A stretch of 64,000 nt of DNA from Thiofilum flexile DSM 14609 (GCF_000380185.1 NZ_KB904769.1:114002-178001); one strand, 5' to 3'. Numbered from the stretch's first letter, positions 15,611 through 24,736 are shown. Numbers and translations: made by a program. The notes: a model not told the origin generated them from the sequence alone.

Positions 15611-16612
15611 TTAACGCATAGCCACTGTATTAGGTTGATAAGTATTCAAACGCGCTCGCCAGCCAGCTAGGAACCGTGCTTCTCGTTGCTCTAAAGGTGC
15701 ATTAGCAATACGTTGCAATAATACCTCTTCAGCCGCCAATTTAAAGGCATCCAGTGCTCTAGCCCCTGTGTTAGGTTGCATGGATAATAATACTTGAGCT
15801 AAGCCCCAGCCTTGATTGTTATAACGCTCATTAGGATTTAAACCATCCCCTTTAAAGCTCACATAATCCAATAAAGCATATAAGCCTTCAGGTGTTTGCA
15901 GTAGGGTTTGGTAATTCTGATTAATAATCGTTTGTTCCCTAGTATTGAATTGACTGAGTAATTCAGGACGGGCTTGTTTTAAACGCTCCAACATAAAGTT
16001 AGCTTGTAGGTTTTTAGTATTGGCTAAAAATGCTTGTAATTCATGCATTTGTCTATCATTGAGCGCATTATCAAACGCACGACGATTTCTCCAAGGCCCC
16101 CCACGTGTTTGGCGTTGAGTTAGCCAAGTTGGGAGTGCTACCCCGCGTACTTGCATATATTGTAGCAACTCAGGAAAGGTATCATTGTGTTTATAAGTTT
16201 GATTATTAGGATACCAAGAGAAGCGTCCTATCCCTAGTACGGCATAATTACCCACGCTATTCCAGCGCACTAATTGATTAGCCTTGCCCCCGGTTTCATT
16301 GAGATAAATTTTTTCGGCAATTTGGTTTAAGTTTTTAATAGGTTGTTTCGTCAGTACCGTAGGTTGATAGATACGTACGGCTTGAGGATTGACTTGCGGA
16401 GTGGATGTTACCACCGGAGGTCTGGCAACCGCGACATTAACAGCAGGTGTGGTAACAGGTGTTGAGTGATAAGCGACGGGTAGCGCATTAGGTAAAGCAG
16501 AGTATTGTGCGACTGTGGCGGATTTGGGTTGGATAACCGCCACAGGAACAGGAACAACAGTGCATGCACTCAAACTCGCCACGACCCCCAGCGATAAGAT
16601 AACCTGTTTCAT
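15611..16612 (-). CDS. Predicted lipoprotein of unknown function
   Basis: The protein (333 aa) has a lipoprotein signal peptide: MKQVILSLGVVASLSAC with the lipobox LSAC at Cys17. A low-complexity Pro/Val/Thr linker runs to about residue 90. The C-terminal domain contains KIYLNETGGKANQLVRWN, YAVLGIGRFSWYPNN, PTWLTQR and a final FLAGWRARLNTYQP. The 'NETGG...WN...LGIGRFSWYP' region recalls lysozyme-like or peptidoglycan-active folds, but I cannot assign an activity. It is transcribed alone and divergently from the phosphatase gene. Confidence 0.75.
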   Translation of the reverse strand: MKQVILSLGVVASLSACTVVPVPVAVIQPKSATVAQYSALPNALPVAYHSTPVTTPAVNVAVARPPVVTSTPQVNPQAVRIYQPTVLTKQPIKNLNQIAEKIYLNETGGKANQLVRWNSVGNYAVLGIGRFSWYPNNQTYKHNDTFPELLQYMQVRGVALPTWLTQRQTRGGPWRNRRAFDNALNDRQMHELQAFLANTKNLQANFMLERLKQARPELLSQFNTREQTIINQNYQTLLQTPEGLYALLDYVSFKGDGLNPNERYNNQGWGLAQVLLSMQPNTGARALDAFKLAAEEVLLQRIANAPLEQREARFLAGWRARLNTYQPNTVAMR

Positions 16613-16817
16613 AGTAAGCCCTTATTAGTATAATGAAATTATTAGACATTAGTTTTTTAGACATTCATTGAACGCAATTTATAGGTAAAGTGCAAGTCCT
16701 TGCGTAAAAAATTATTGACCGAATGAGTGTCCCTAATTTGTACCAATGTTGAACCTTAAATTAGGTACTAATAGTATAATCAGCTTGTTTGAATAGAATC
16801 TTAGCTGGGAGAATATA

Positions 16818-17312
16818 ATGGCTAAAATCAAGGTGTTAATGGTTTGCATGGGCAATATTTGCCGTTCACCGACTGCACAGGGTGTTTTGGAGTCTAAATT
16901 GCTACAACGCAACTGGCAGCAGTATGTGTTTGTCGATTCTGCGGGTACGCATGCCTATCATGTGGGTAGCCCGCCAGATAAGCGTTCACAGCAAGCCGCC
17001 CTACGCCGAGGCATTGATTTATCGGAGCAACGTGCCCGCCTAGTACAGGAATTAGATTTTGCTGAGTTTGATTATGTATTGGCAATGGATATGCATAATT
17101 TGCAATATTTACAACGTATGACTCCCCTGGTTTATAAGCAAAAGTTAAAATTATTATTGAGTTTTGCGCCACAATTACCGGCTTTGGCGGAAGTTCCTGA
17201 TCCCTATTACGGTGGGGAGAATGGCTTTGAGCGGGTATTGGATTTGATTGATGAGGCCACTGAGGGGCTATTAGTAGATATTGAACAGCGCCTCGCATTG
17301 GCTGGGCATTAA
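16818..17312 (+). CDS. Low-molecular-weight protein tyrosine phosphatase
   Basis: The protein (164 aa) has the P-loop VCMGNICRSPTAQG, in which C10 and R16 form the C-X5-R catalytic motif, and the general acid Asp in VPDPYYGG. It is a complete member of the LMW-PTP/arsenate reductase-like fold. Bacterial relatives act on tyrosine kinases of polysaccharide export or on small phosphoesters; no such kinase lies nearby. GGGAG lies 6 nt upstream of the ATG, and TATAAT at 16775-16780 could be its -10 element. Its stop codon lies inside the terminator hairpin shared with rne. Confidence 0.9.
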   Translation: MAKIKVLMVCMGNICRSPTAQGVLESKLLQRNWQQYVFVDSAGTHAYHVGSPPDKRSQQAALRRGIDLSEQRARLVQELDFAEFDYVLAMDMHNLQYLQRMTPLVYKQKLKLLLSFAPQLPALAEVPDPYYGGENGFERVLDLIDEATEGLLVDIEQRLALAGH

Positions 17313-17327
17313 ATGCTACCCAGCCAA
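17298..17327. terminator. Bidirectional hairpin overlapping the phosphatase stop codon
   Basis: TTGGCTGGG (17298-17306) and CCCAGCCAA (17319-17327) form a perfect 9-bp stem with a 12-nt loop that contains the phosphatase TAA. It lies 13 bp before the end of the convergent rne gene. Confidence 0.6.
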
Positions 17328-17340
17328 TGATTCGATTTAC

Positions 17341-20300
17341 TTACTCAATAGGTTGATGCATCCAAGAGGGTAGCTTTTTAGCAGGAGCTACCGCCACCGG
17401 AGCAGGAGTGGCTAATTCCTCAAAGCTACGGGCATTCTCACTCTCTGCTGAAAGAACAGGAGCTGGCTCTGCTTCAAACTTTTCCTCGACCTGCTCTATT
17501 GCGGCCTTAGTCTCAACCACAATAGGGGTAACAACAATATTATTATTGTCCACCTCAGGTTCTGGGTTAATACTGTGAGCGGTATCGTTAGTAGTAGTTT
17601 CCGTCTCTGCTTCAGCCTCTGCAGCTAACGTTTGAGCGGTATCATGAGTGGCGATGTCTGCGCCGGCTTCCTCCATCGCTACTTGTTGAGCCGTATCATT
17701 AGAAGACGTTTCCACCTCTAACTCTACCGCTGCTGCTTTCGGGGCGGTATCGTTAGCGCTGGTTTCTACACCTAATGCTTCTACGCCTAAGGGTTCTACC
17801 TTTTGTGGTGTAGCTGCTAAAACAATAGCAGGCACATCAGCCGGAGTAGGTTGTTCAATAGCTGTGATATGGTGGTGATCGTCTGCTTCTGCAGCTACTT
17901 GCTCTACGGTTTCAGTCGTGATAGCTAATAAATCACGATAGAACGACTCGTCTAGTGGATGCAGATACTTTGGCGTCGTTAAAGCAACGATGGCCTCTTC
18001 TGTTTGATCCGTCGATTTCACCAGGTTAGTAAAATCTGCCGTTTCATCCTCAAAGACAGGAACCTGTTCTGTGTCAGCTTCTAGGGTAAAGGAGATTTGT
18101 TTGTGCTCATACCGAGTTTTAGTAGTAGGTTGCTCCACGGTATCCACTACAGAACCACTGGCATCGTCAGTTCCTTGGGCTTGCATTGCCGCATCAAAGA
18201 CTAACTCAGGCTCATAGACAGGATATTCAGGCGCTAGATCAAACTCATGATTATTGACAGGATCATTCGTTTCATTAGCCTCGTCTAAAGCCCAGATAGG
18301 AGTATTACCTTCTTCATCCATAATCGGAGCGCCTTTTTCTGGGCGCGATTCACGCCGACTGCGGTGGCGTTGGGAGCGGCGACGATTATGTGCATTACGC
18401 GGTACAAAGCTAGGCGTATCGGCTTGAGTGGGTTCTTCAGTAATAATGTCCTCAATAACATCTGTTACTGCTTCCTCTTGAGTCGTGAGAGTAGCCCATT
18501 CTTTAGGCTCTTCAGTCTCCTCACTATCTGCAACAATAGGTGTAGTATCAGCCTCAATATCCAACTCATCCCGCCGTCCCCGACGGCGATTGCGCCCTCG
18601 GCCTCCACGCGCATTATTGCCATTACTTTCGTGTGGTACGGTAAGGGTAATTTCCACCTCAGCCTCTTCTGCTAGTTCGAGTTTTTCGGCTGAATTGACG
18701 TCTTCTAACTCTTCTTTGCGCTCTTCAACTCGCTCCCGATTCCGATTACGGTTCTGACGATTGTTACGCTCTGATCGTGGGCCGCGTGTGGATCGTTCAG
18801 CACGTACTGGTGTAATAATTTCATCTACTTCTTCGGAATCATTATCACTAGGCTCTCTATAGAGATCATCGAAATCCTCGTCCTGATCCGGCACACTGCG
18901 TTTGGAGCTTGCTGCTAAGGCTTCTGCTTCAATGCGATCATTATCATTCGCCGCCTTCCGTGAACGGCGGTCATCGCGGCTTTTACGCTCCTCACGGGCT
19001 GGTGTATCAGCGTGTGCAGGCTCGGTGCTAAATAAGCCGCCTAAAATGCGCCGAATTAAGCTAGTACCGCGATCAGCCACCATAGGTTCATTCATACCCC
19101 TACGTGCTTGTGGCGCAGGTTGATTAGGTACGACATTACCTACCACTGGAATATCAATGACTTGAGGGGCTACCTTATTATCAGCACGCGCATCATCCGT
19201 ACTATGTGGCAGACGCTGAATATGCTCGTAGCTAGGGCCAATGGTCTCAATTTCATCACTGCGCACCCGCACAATATCATAATGCGGTGTATCTAAATGC
19301 GGATTAGGCACGATGGTTAGAGTAATATCACGGCGCTGTTGAATATTACTAATTGCCTCACGCTTTTCATTGAGCAAGAAAGTAGCCACTGGAACGGGAG
19401 CCTGTACAATCACATGCCCGGTCATTTCCTTCATGGCTTCTTCTTCCATGAGGCGTAAAATCGATAGAGCTAAGGAGTCGGTGTTACGAATATGACCGTG
19501 GCCTTCACAGCGTGGGCAGACTAATTGGCTCGATTCACCGAGTGAAGGGCGCAAGCGTTGGCGCGACATCTCTAATAAACCAAAGCGTGAAATACGACCT
19601 ACCTGTACCCGCGCCCGATCGACTTTTAAGGCATCCCGTAACCGCCGCTCAACTTCGCGTTGATGTTTGCTGGGCAACATATCAATGAAGTCAATCACGA
19701 TAAGACCACCTAGGTCACGTAGACGTAATTGACGTGCAATTTCATCTGCCGCTTCAAGGTTGGTATTCAGCGCGGTTTCTTCAATATCCTGTCCCTTAGT
19801 AGAGCGTGCCGAGTTAATATCAATCGAGACTAAGGCCTCGGTATGATCAATAACAATCGCACCACCAGAAGGCAGATTTACCGAGCGCTGGAAAGCGGTT
19901 TCGATCTGATGTTCGACTTGGTAACGACTAAATAATGGGGTGGATTCTTTGTAGTGCTTTAGTTTGCGCAAATTATGCGGCATTACCGCCTGCATAAAGT
20001 CATGCGCCTGCTTATAAACCGCCGGGTTATCAATCACAATCTCGCCAATATCACGACGGAAATAATCGCGTAAGGCGCGAATAATGACATTACTTTCTTG
20101 ATAGAGCAGTGTAGGGGCAGGGTGATGCTCATAGGCATACACAATCGCTTCCCACAGGGTTTTAAGATAGTCTAAATCCCATTGTAATTCTTCTAGTTCT
20201 CGATCGACCCCAGCGGTGCGTACAATCGCGCCCATATTATCGGGAATATCTAAATCGGAGAGGGTTTGTTTAATTTGCTGACGATCTTCGCCTTCAATAC

Positions 20301-20727
20301 GCCGTGATACGCCACCGGCTTTAGGGTTATTAGGCATTAACACCAAATAACGCCCGGCAAGGCTAATATGCGTAGTGAGTGCTGCCCCTTTATTACCGCG
20401 TTCTTCTTTATCGACTTGCACGAGAATTTCTTGGCCTTCGCGCAAGACATCTTTGATATTCGGGCGACCATTAGTCACATTGGCATTGGGGTGATAATAC
20501 TCTTTAGCGACTTCACGGAAGGATAAAAAACCATGACGCTGAGCGCCATAATTCACAAAAGCAGCCTCCAGACTAGGCTCAATACGGGTAATAACACCCT
20601 TATAAATATTCGCTTTTTTCTGTGCCTTAAAGGTGTGTTCAATATCTAAATCATATAGACGTTGACCATCGACCATTGCCACCCGAATTTCTTCAGGCTG
20701 AGTGGCATTAATTAAAATACGTTTCAT
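17341..20727 (-). CDS. rne: Ribonuclease E
   Basis: RNase E is the main endonuclease of mRNA decay and rRNA/tRNA processing, and the scaffold of the degradosome. The catalytic half (about 500 residues) is intact: an S1 domain near residues 35-120, VSIDINSARSTKGQDIEETA and LIVIDFIDMLP with the metal-binding Asp residues, and the zinc-link CPRCEGHGHI. The C-terminal half is long, acidic and disordered, with Arg-rich patches (RGRNRRRGRR; RRRSQRHRSRR) for RNA binding. Residues about 982-1052 hold four degenerate repeats of 18-19 aa, each containing (N/H)DTA. The protein ends KKLPSWMHQPIE. At 1128 aa it is slightly longer than the E. coli protein. A perfect hairpin abuts the start codon. The rluC gene diverges upstream, as in many gammaproteobacteria. 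Confidence 0.97.
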   Translation of the reverse strand: MKRILINATQPEEIRVAMVDGQRLYDLDIEHTFKAQKKANIYKGVITRIEPSLEAAFVNYGAQRHGFLSFREVAKEYYHPNANVTNGRPNIKDVLREGQEILVQVDKEERGNKGAALTTHISLAGRYLVLMPNNPKAGGVSRRIEGEDRQQIKQTLSDLDIPDNMGAIVRTAGVDRELEELQWDLDYLKTLWEAIVYAYEHHPAPTLLYQESNVIIRALRDYFRRDIGEIVIDNPAVYKQAHDFMQAVMPHNLRKLKHYKESTPLFSRYQVEHQIETAFQRSVNLPSGGAIVIDHTEALVSIDINSARSTKGQDIEETALNTNLEAADEIARQLRLRDLGGLIVIDFIDMLPSKHQREVERRLRDALKVDRARVQVGRISRFGLLEMSRQRLRPSLGESSQLVCPRCEGHGHIRNTDSLALSILRLMEEEAMKEMTGHVIVQAPVPVATFLLNEKREAISNIQQRRDITLTIVPNPHLDTPHYDIVRVRSDEIETIGPSYEHIQRLPHSTDDARADNKVAPQVIDIPVVGNVVPNQPAPQARRGMNEPMVADRGTSLIRRILGGLFSTEPAHADTPAREERKSRDDRRSRKAANDNDRIEAEALAASSKRSVPDQDEDFDDLYREPSDNDSEEVDEIITPVRAERSTRGPRSERNNRQNRNRNRERVEERKEELEDVNSAEKLELAEEAEVEITLTVPHESNGNNARGGRGRNRRRGRRDELDIEADTTPIVADSEETEEPKEWATLTTQEEAVTDVIEDIITEEPTQADTPSFVPRNAHNRRRSQRHRSRRESRPEKGAPIMDEEGNTPIWALDEANETNDPVNNHEFDLAPEYPVYEPELVFDAAMQAQGTDDASGSVVDTVEQPTTKTRYEHKQISFTLEADTEQVPVFEDETADFTNLVKSTDQTEEAIVALTTPKYLHPLDESFYRDLLAITTETVEQVAAEADDHHHITAIEQPTPADVPAIVLAATPQKVEPLGVEALGVETSANDTAPKAAAVELEVETSSNDTAQQVAMEEAGADIATHDTAQTLAAEAEAETETTTNDTAHSINPEPEVDNNNIVVTPIVVETKAAIEQVEEKFEAEPAPVLSAESENARSFEELATPAPVAVAPAKKLPSWMHQPIE

Positions 20728-20755
20728 GTACTACATATCTCGCTATATGTAGTAC
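20728..20755 (-). promoter_or_regulatory. Perfect 11-bp hairpin directly before the rne start codon
   Basis: On the mRNA, GUACUACAUAU, loop AGCGAG and AUAUGUAGUAC are followed at once by the AUG. The only Shine-Dalgarno-like bases (GAG) lie in the loop, 11 nt from the AUG. The stem would keep the start site inaccessible or expose GAG in the loop. E. coli rne is autoregulated through hairpins in its 5' leader, so a comparable role is plausible here but inferred. Confidence 0.65.
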
Positions 20756-21434
20756 CTGTTAAAGCACCCCGGTTTAGGACTAACCCTTATCCACTATACA
20801 CATAGTGAACTTAAACTTTTTCCTTGTCTTTCAGGTTATTAAGTCTGCCTGATTGAAACAGTGTTGAAGTTATGCTGTAAGCTCCATAGGCTATTCAGTT
20901 AAGAGGTCATATCACAGAAATAGCTTTTAAATCAATCATTTGTCGACCTTATTGTTAAGCTTTAGGCTTAAATATTGTGAAATGACTACTTTACTAGCTG
21001 GCTTAGTAAGACGCTTTATTGCCTCTTACCTAAAATCGGTTTTGCCTACCTGGTCTAAACTAAGATGCAGGTACAGGTACTACGGTTCTTGTTTCGCCTT
21101 ATGTGGGTAACTGACACACATAAAACAGTAGTGATCTAGCGTAACGGCAGTATTGTCTGTAAGCCCAATACACTATCCCATTATCATCGTCTACGCTGAT
21201 CGATCAAACTCAGATTAAGAATTTGATTGAATCGTTTGGGTATGCGCCCTATCATGCCTGCCTTTGACGCAGGGAAGGGTCTAGCTGCAAATTGAATGAC
21301 AGCTTATCACCCAATTTGAACCCTATGCGAATATATCAATTTGACTAATTACATTCAATTAGGATTACGTGCTGGTGTCAGTAAAAACCTAGTTGATTAC
21401 CCCATGACTACCCCAGTGGTATCTAGGTGAGACT
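20756..21434. other. Long divergent intergenic region between rne and rluC
   Basis: About 680 bp without a convincing gene. A long rne leader is expected here from E. coli. Before rluC, ACCTAG (21387-21392) can pair with CTAGGT (21423-21428), which would cover the AGGTGAG ribosome site of rluC. No tRNA or known RNA family was recognised. Confidence 0.5.
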
Positions 21435-22382
21435 ATGACTGTTCAATACCACACGGTTTCCGAGCACGAAGCCGGTCAGCGTATCGATAATTTTTTATTA
21501 CGCTATTTTAAAAATGTGCCCAAAAGTGTGATTTACCGCATTATTCGTAAGGGTGAAGTGCGGGTAAATAAAGGGCGTATTAAGCCAGAGCATAAATTGG
21601 CCTTGGGGGAAGTGGTGCGTATTCCTCCGGTTAAACAAGATGAAGTGCCCCAAGATACTAAAGCCGTAGCTGCGCATAGTTTGCTACAACAAATCGAGCG
21701 GGCAGTGATTTTTGAAGATGAGCAAATCATTGCTTTAAATAAACCCGCAGGGATTCCGGTGCATGGTGGAACGGGGCACGAGGTGGGGCTGATTGAAGCG
21801 TTTCGTCAATTGCGCCCGAATTTGCCCTATGTGGAGTTAGTCCACCGCATTGATCGGGATACCAGCGGAGTGGTAGCCCTAGCGAAGTCGCGTGAAGCCT
21901 TGACCCAATTGCATGCTTTAATGCGTGAGGGGGAGGTGGATAAACGTTATCAAACCTTAGTCGCGGGACAATGGCAAGACGGCGTGCAACATATCACGAC
22001 TAATCTAATGCGCGAACATAATGCCGTACGCGGTCACAAAATGCGCGTGCTAGACGATGACGACGAGGGCAAAGAAGCGGAAAGTATTTTTACCCCTAAG
22101 CGCATTATGTCTCAAGCTACTCTCATGGATGTCAAAATCCTCACCGGGCGTATGCATCAGATTCGGGTGCAGTTAGCGCATTTAGGCTATCCGATTTTAG
22201 GGGATGATCGTTATGGTGATTTTGCCCTCAATCGAGAGCTGAAAGCGCTGGGTTTAAAACGGATGTTTTTACATGCCAATCACATGGAGTTTATTTTGCG
22301 CATGACGGGGCGGCGTTATCGCTTAGAAGCGCCTTTGCCTGCTGAATTGCATCATGTGTTGCGTGAGTTGCAAAAGAATTAG
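21435..22382 (+). CDS. rluC: 23S rRNA pseudouridine synthase RluC
   Basis: RluC isomerises uridines 955, 2504 and 2580 (E. coli numbering) of 23S rRNA. The 315-aa protein has an N-terminal S4 RNA-binding domain (residues about 14-75, with NFLLRYFKNVPKSVIYRIIR) and the RluA-family catalytic domain with VHRIDRDTSGVV, where the Asp is the nucleophile. GRMHQIRVQLAHLGYPILGD and the short C-terminal tail match the family. It diverges from rne, a common gammaproteobacterial arrangement. AGGTGAG lies 4 nt before the ATG. A 108-bp palindromic element follows 14 bp after the stop. Confidence 0.92.
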   Translation: MTVQYHTVSEHEAGQRIDNFLLRYFKNVPKSVIYRIIRKGEVRVNKGRIKPEHKLALGEVVRIPPVKQDEVPQDTKAVAAHSLLQQIERAVIFEDEQIIALNKPAGIPVHGGTGHEVGLIEAFRQLRPNLPYVELVHRIDRDTSGVVALAKSREALTQLHALMREGEVDKRYQTLVAGQWQDGVQHITTNLMREHNAVRGHKMRVLDDDDEGKEAESIFTPKRIMSQATLMDVKILTGRMHQIRVQLAHLGYPILGDDRYGDFALNRELKALGLKRMFLHANHMEFILRMTGRRYRLEAPLPAELHHVLRELQKN

Positions 22383-22396
22383 TTGAACCATCTGAT

Positions 22397-22504
22397 GCAA
22401 CGTAAGCGGGTATTTCTTCCGCAGTCGCTGTGAATACATCCTTGTACGCTACAAGGCGGCATCCTTGCCGCCAAGACTGCTCCAGAAATACCCGCTTACG
22501 TTGC
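22397..22504 (-). repeat. 108-bp palindromic element, copy 2 (inverted relative to copy 1)
   Basis: The ends are 20-bp perfect inverted repeats (22397-22416 with 22485-22504). Read on the minus strand, the 88-bp core matches the element at 11848-11955 with two differences, one converting a G-U pair to A-U and one in an internal loop. The outer arm is GCAACGTAAG instead of CCAAAGTCAT, and both versions are perfectly self-complementary. It lies between convergent rluC and thiD, 14 bp and 11 bp from their ends. Confidence 0.85.
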
Positions 22505-22515
22505 TTACCTTACCT

Positions 22516-23286
22516 TTAAATCCGCTTAGGTATCCATTGACCACCACCTAGCGACTCTGCTTGCGCCAAGGTCTGCCATGTATATTGTTGGGCTTGTTCA
22601 AGTGCTGCTTCTAGAGGTAAACCTTGAGCTAAAAAGGCGGTGCAGGCTGATGCTAACGTGCAACCCGAACCATGATAGGTTTCGGGTAAGCGCTCCCATT
22701 CCCATTGTTGGGGGGCTTGCTGAGGCTGATAGAGGCACTGAATCACTTTAGGGGTAGGGGCGTGAGTGCCTGTTAGTAGTACTGCCTTACAGCCAAATTT
22801 TAGTAACACCTGAGCCTGCTCACTGCTAGACGCTTTTGGTAAGGCACTCAGTCGTGCTAATTCCGGTACATTGGGGGTAGTTAAGGTAATGTGGGGTAGT
22901 AACTGCTCCCGTATTTGGGTAGTCAACTGCTGGCTAGCTAAAGAAGTCCCCCCACCCGCCGCTAATACCGGATCGAGTACTTTGGGAATAGAGGGGTATT
23001 TTAGAAGTATCTTTTCCACGATAGGAATTAAATCACTACTACCCAGCAAGCCAATTTTAAGCGCTGCAATCGGCATATCGGCTAATAAGCACTCTAATTG
23101 CACAGCAATAATATCTGGACTAATCGGGAGAGTACGTTTCACATTATGCGTATCTTGCACCGTCAAGCAGGTAATGACAGATATCGCATGGCAACCATTA
23201 GCCGCAAGCGCTTCACTATCCGCTTGAATCCCCGCTCCGCCCGTGGGGTCGTGTCCGGCTAGGACTAATACTACGGGGCGGGTCAT
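22516..23286 (-). CDS. thiD: Hydroxymethylpyrimidine/phosphomethylpyrimidine kinase
   Basis: ThiD phosphorylates HMP and HMP-P to HMP-PP, the pyrimidine half of thiamine. The 256-aa ribokinase-fold protein shows AGHDPTGGAGIQAD at the N terminus, KIGLLGS, LDPVLAAGGG, TPNVPELARLS and the C-terminal catalytic GSGCTLASACTAFLAQG with the anion hole and base. It overlaps thiE by 4 bp and forms the thiED operon. No TPP riboswitch was seen before this operon, unlike thiC. Confidence 0.95.
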   Translation of the reverse strand: MTRPVVLVLAGHDPTGGAGIQADSEALAANGCHAISVITCLTVQDTHNVKRTLPISPDIIAVQLECLLADMPIAALKIGLLGSSDLIPIVEKILLKYPSIPKVLDPVLAAGGGTSLASQQLTTQIREQLLPHITLTTPNVPELARLSALPKASSSEQAQVLLKFGCKAVLLTGTHAPTPKVIQCLYQPQQAPQQWEWERLPETYHGSGCTLASACTAFLAQGLPLEAALEQAQQYTWQTLAQAESLGGGQWIPKRI

Positions 23287-23921
23287 GATAAAGCCGGACT
23301 CAAGGCTAATAATTCACGTGTGACTTGTTCTGGGTTTGGTGCTTGTGTGATGACACTTAATACAGCGACACCATCAACGCCGGTTTCCCATACAGTGGGT
23401 AAGCGTTCTGCGTTAATTCCCCCAATCGCTACTAAGGGATAGGGGATTTTCTTACGCCAATGCCGAACACCCTCTAAGGTTTGCGGCTGCCAAGGCATGA
23501 TTTTAGTTTGGGTAGGATAGACAGGCCCGGTGGCGATATAGCTCGGTTGTAGGCTTAAAGCACGTTGTACTTCGTCTTCGCAATGGCTACTAAGCCCTAA
23601 ACGTATGCCCGCTTGTTGTAGTTTTATCAGATCCGCCGTTTCTATATCTTTTTGCCCTAAATGTACCCCATAGGCACCTAGCTCTAGCGCTAACTCCCAA
23701 TAGTCATTAATAAATAATTGTGCTTGATACTGTTGGGCGAGTTGCACACTCGTGGCTAATTCTTGCTTTAACGCCTCTCCGGTTAAATCTTTAATGCGCA
23801 CTTGAATAGTCCGTATACCTAAAGGCAGTAAACGTTCCAACCACTGAGCGCGATCAACAATGGGATAAAGGCCTAAATGGGGATGGGTACAGCGGGCAAA
23901 GGCTTGGCGCGGGGTGTGCAA
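23283..23921 (-). CDS. thiE: Thiamine phosphate synthase
   Basis: ThiE joins HMP-PP and thiazole phosphate to give thiamine phosphate. The 212-aa TIM-barrel protein shows YPIVDR at the N terminus, TIQVRIKD, FINDYWELA, GVHLGQKD, GLSSHCEDE, YIATGPVYPTQTK and VAIGGINAE. The usual 'QLR-K' is here QVRIK, a conservative change. It is the first gene of the thiED pair and overlaps thiD by 4 bp. Confidence 0.95.
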   Translation of the reverse strand: MHTPRQAFARCTHPHLGLYPIVDRAQWLERLLPLGIRTIQVRIKDLTGEALKQELATSVQLAQQYQAQLFINDYWELALELGAYGVHLGQKDIETADLIKLQQAGIRLGLSSHCEDEVQRALSLQPSYIATGPVYPTQTKIMPWQPQTLEGVRHWRKKIPYPLVAIGGINAERLPTVWETGVDGVAVLSVITQAPNPEQVTRELLALSPALS

Positions 23922-23996
23922 GATAAACTCCTAGAGCGGTCATATAGGGGGTTAGGTTACAAGGTGGTTTCCTGATTGCCAAGCGGGTTCTAGCAA

Positions 23997-24563
23997 TTAG
24001 GTGAACTGGATACTCGAATCAGTAATGGTTGCATGACTATAAGTGTCACGAATATAGACTGAAACAGTAGTAAAGTCGGATTTCGACAGGATATATAGTT
24101 TAACTAAAGGTAGTTTCGTTGAAGCCAGTGCCGCACTGAAATATGTTTTTAGCATATTATCCAGTGCCACTAATAAGTCTAAACGCCATCCACCGACCAT
24201 AACAGCCGTAGCAATAGTTTTTATGCCTTTTGCTTCGGCTAGTGATAATACCTGCCTAAATGCGTGGGTTTGAATGCTAAGTTTTTCTGGTTCGGAAAGC
24301 GTTTCCAAATGATGAAGCGTTGATGCTATAAAACAATAGGCATATTTACATTCATAATCGGGATGAATAGGGTATATTTTAGTAACCCCTAGAGGTATAG
24401 GGTAGTTTAGTGTGTATTCTATATCGTCCCAAACATCGGGGTATAATCTGGCAAAGGCTCTAGCAAGATTACCCTCTAATCCTTTAGCAGCACCATCTAT
24501 GGTCAGAATGATTCCCTCTTCTGAGCTTTCAAACAGGTTTTTATAGATGATTTCAAGTGCCAT
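23997..24563 (-). CDS. Macrodomain-like protein of unknown function
   Basis: The protein (188 aa) looks like a divergent macrodomain (ADP-ribose-binding fold): the N terminus IILTIDGAAKGLEGNLARAF followed by ARLYPDVWDDI resembles the 'n-x-x-l-x-g-G-v-a-xA' and helix regions, YPIPLG matches the glycine turn before strand 3, and AFRQVLSLAEAKGIKTIATA resembles the helix-strand pair near the C terminus. The classical Asn-Ala-Ala-Asn motif is replaced by TIDGAAKG, so ADP-ribose hydrolysis is doubtful. It lies just downstream of a gene fragment, in a stretch that looks like accessory DNA. Confidence in the fold is moderate. Confidence 0.55.
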   Translation of the reverse strand: MALEIIYKNLFESSEEGIILTIDGAAKGLEGNLARAFARLYPDVWDDIEYTLNYPIPLGVTKIYPIHPDYECKYAYCFIASTLHHLETLSEPEKLSIQTHAFRQVLSLAEAKGIKTIATAVMVGGWRLDLLVALDNMLKTYFSAALASTKLPLVKLYILSKSDFTTVSVYIRDTYSHATITDSSIQFT

Positions 24564-24607
24564 GTTTTTATCTGTCCATCTATTAGGTTAGCCTAAGGCT
24601 AAATTAA

Positions 24608-24736
24608 TCAATGCCCAAAATCGTCAACATAATAAAAATCAAGATCGAAAGCTAAACCTAATTGGGCAGCTTGCCGAATTTGCTCACGGTCAAAATATAC
24701 ACCGTGTCCTCTAGGTAGGTAATAGCCTACGCATTG
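24608..24736 (-). pseudogene. 3' remnant of a protein gene (about 42 codons, no start codon)
   Basis: The minus frame from 24736 to the TGA at 24608 encodes QCVGYYLPRGHGVYFDREQ followed by IRQAAQLGLAFDLDFYYVDD and FGH. It looks like the C-terminal end of a real protein, but an in-frame stop lies directly upstream and there is no ATG, GTG or TTG in the frame. I therefore read it as the tail of a truncated gene. The parent family was not recognised. Confidence 0.5.

Noticed and set aside
18364-18757. Plus-strand open frames antisense to the rne tail
   Set aside because: Arg/Ser-rich translations mirror the low-complexity Glu/Arg segments of RNase E; there is no ribosome site and no homology.
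21190-21280. Short frame LIDQTQIKNLIESFGYAPYH before rluC
   Set aside because: It looks protein-like but is under 40 codons, lacks a start with a ribosome site and cannot be tied to a family.
23922-23996. TPP riboswitch before thiED
   Set aside because: None of the THI-element segments found before thiC occur in this 75-bp gap.
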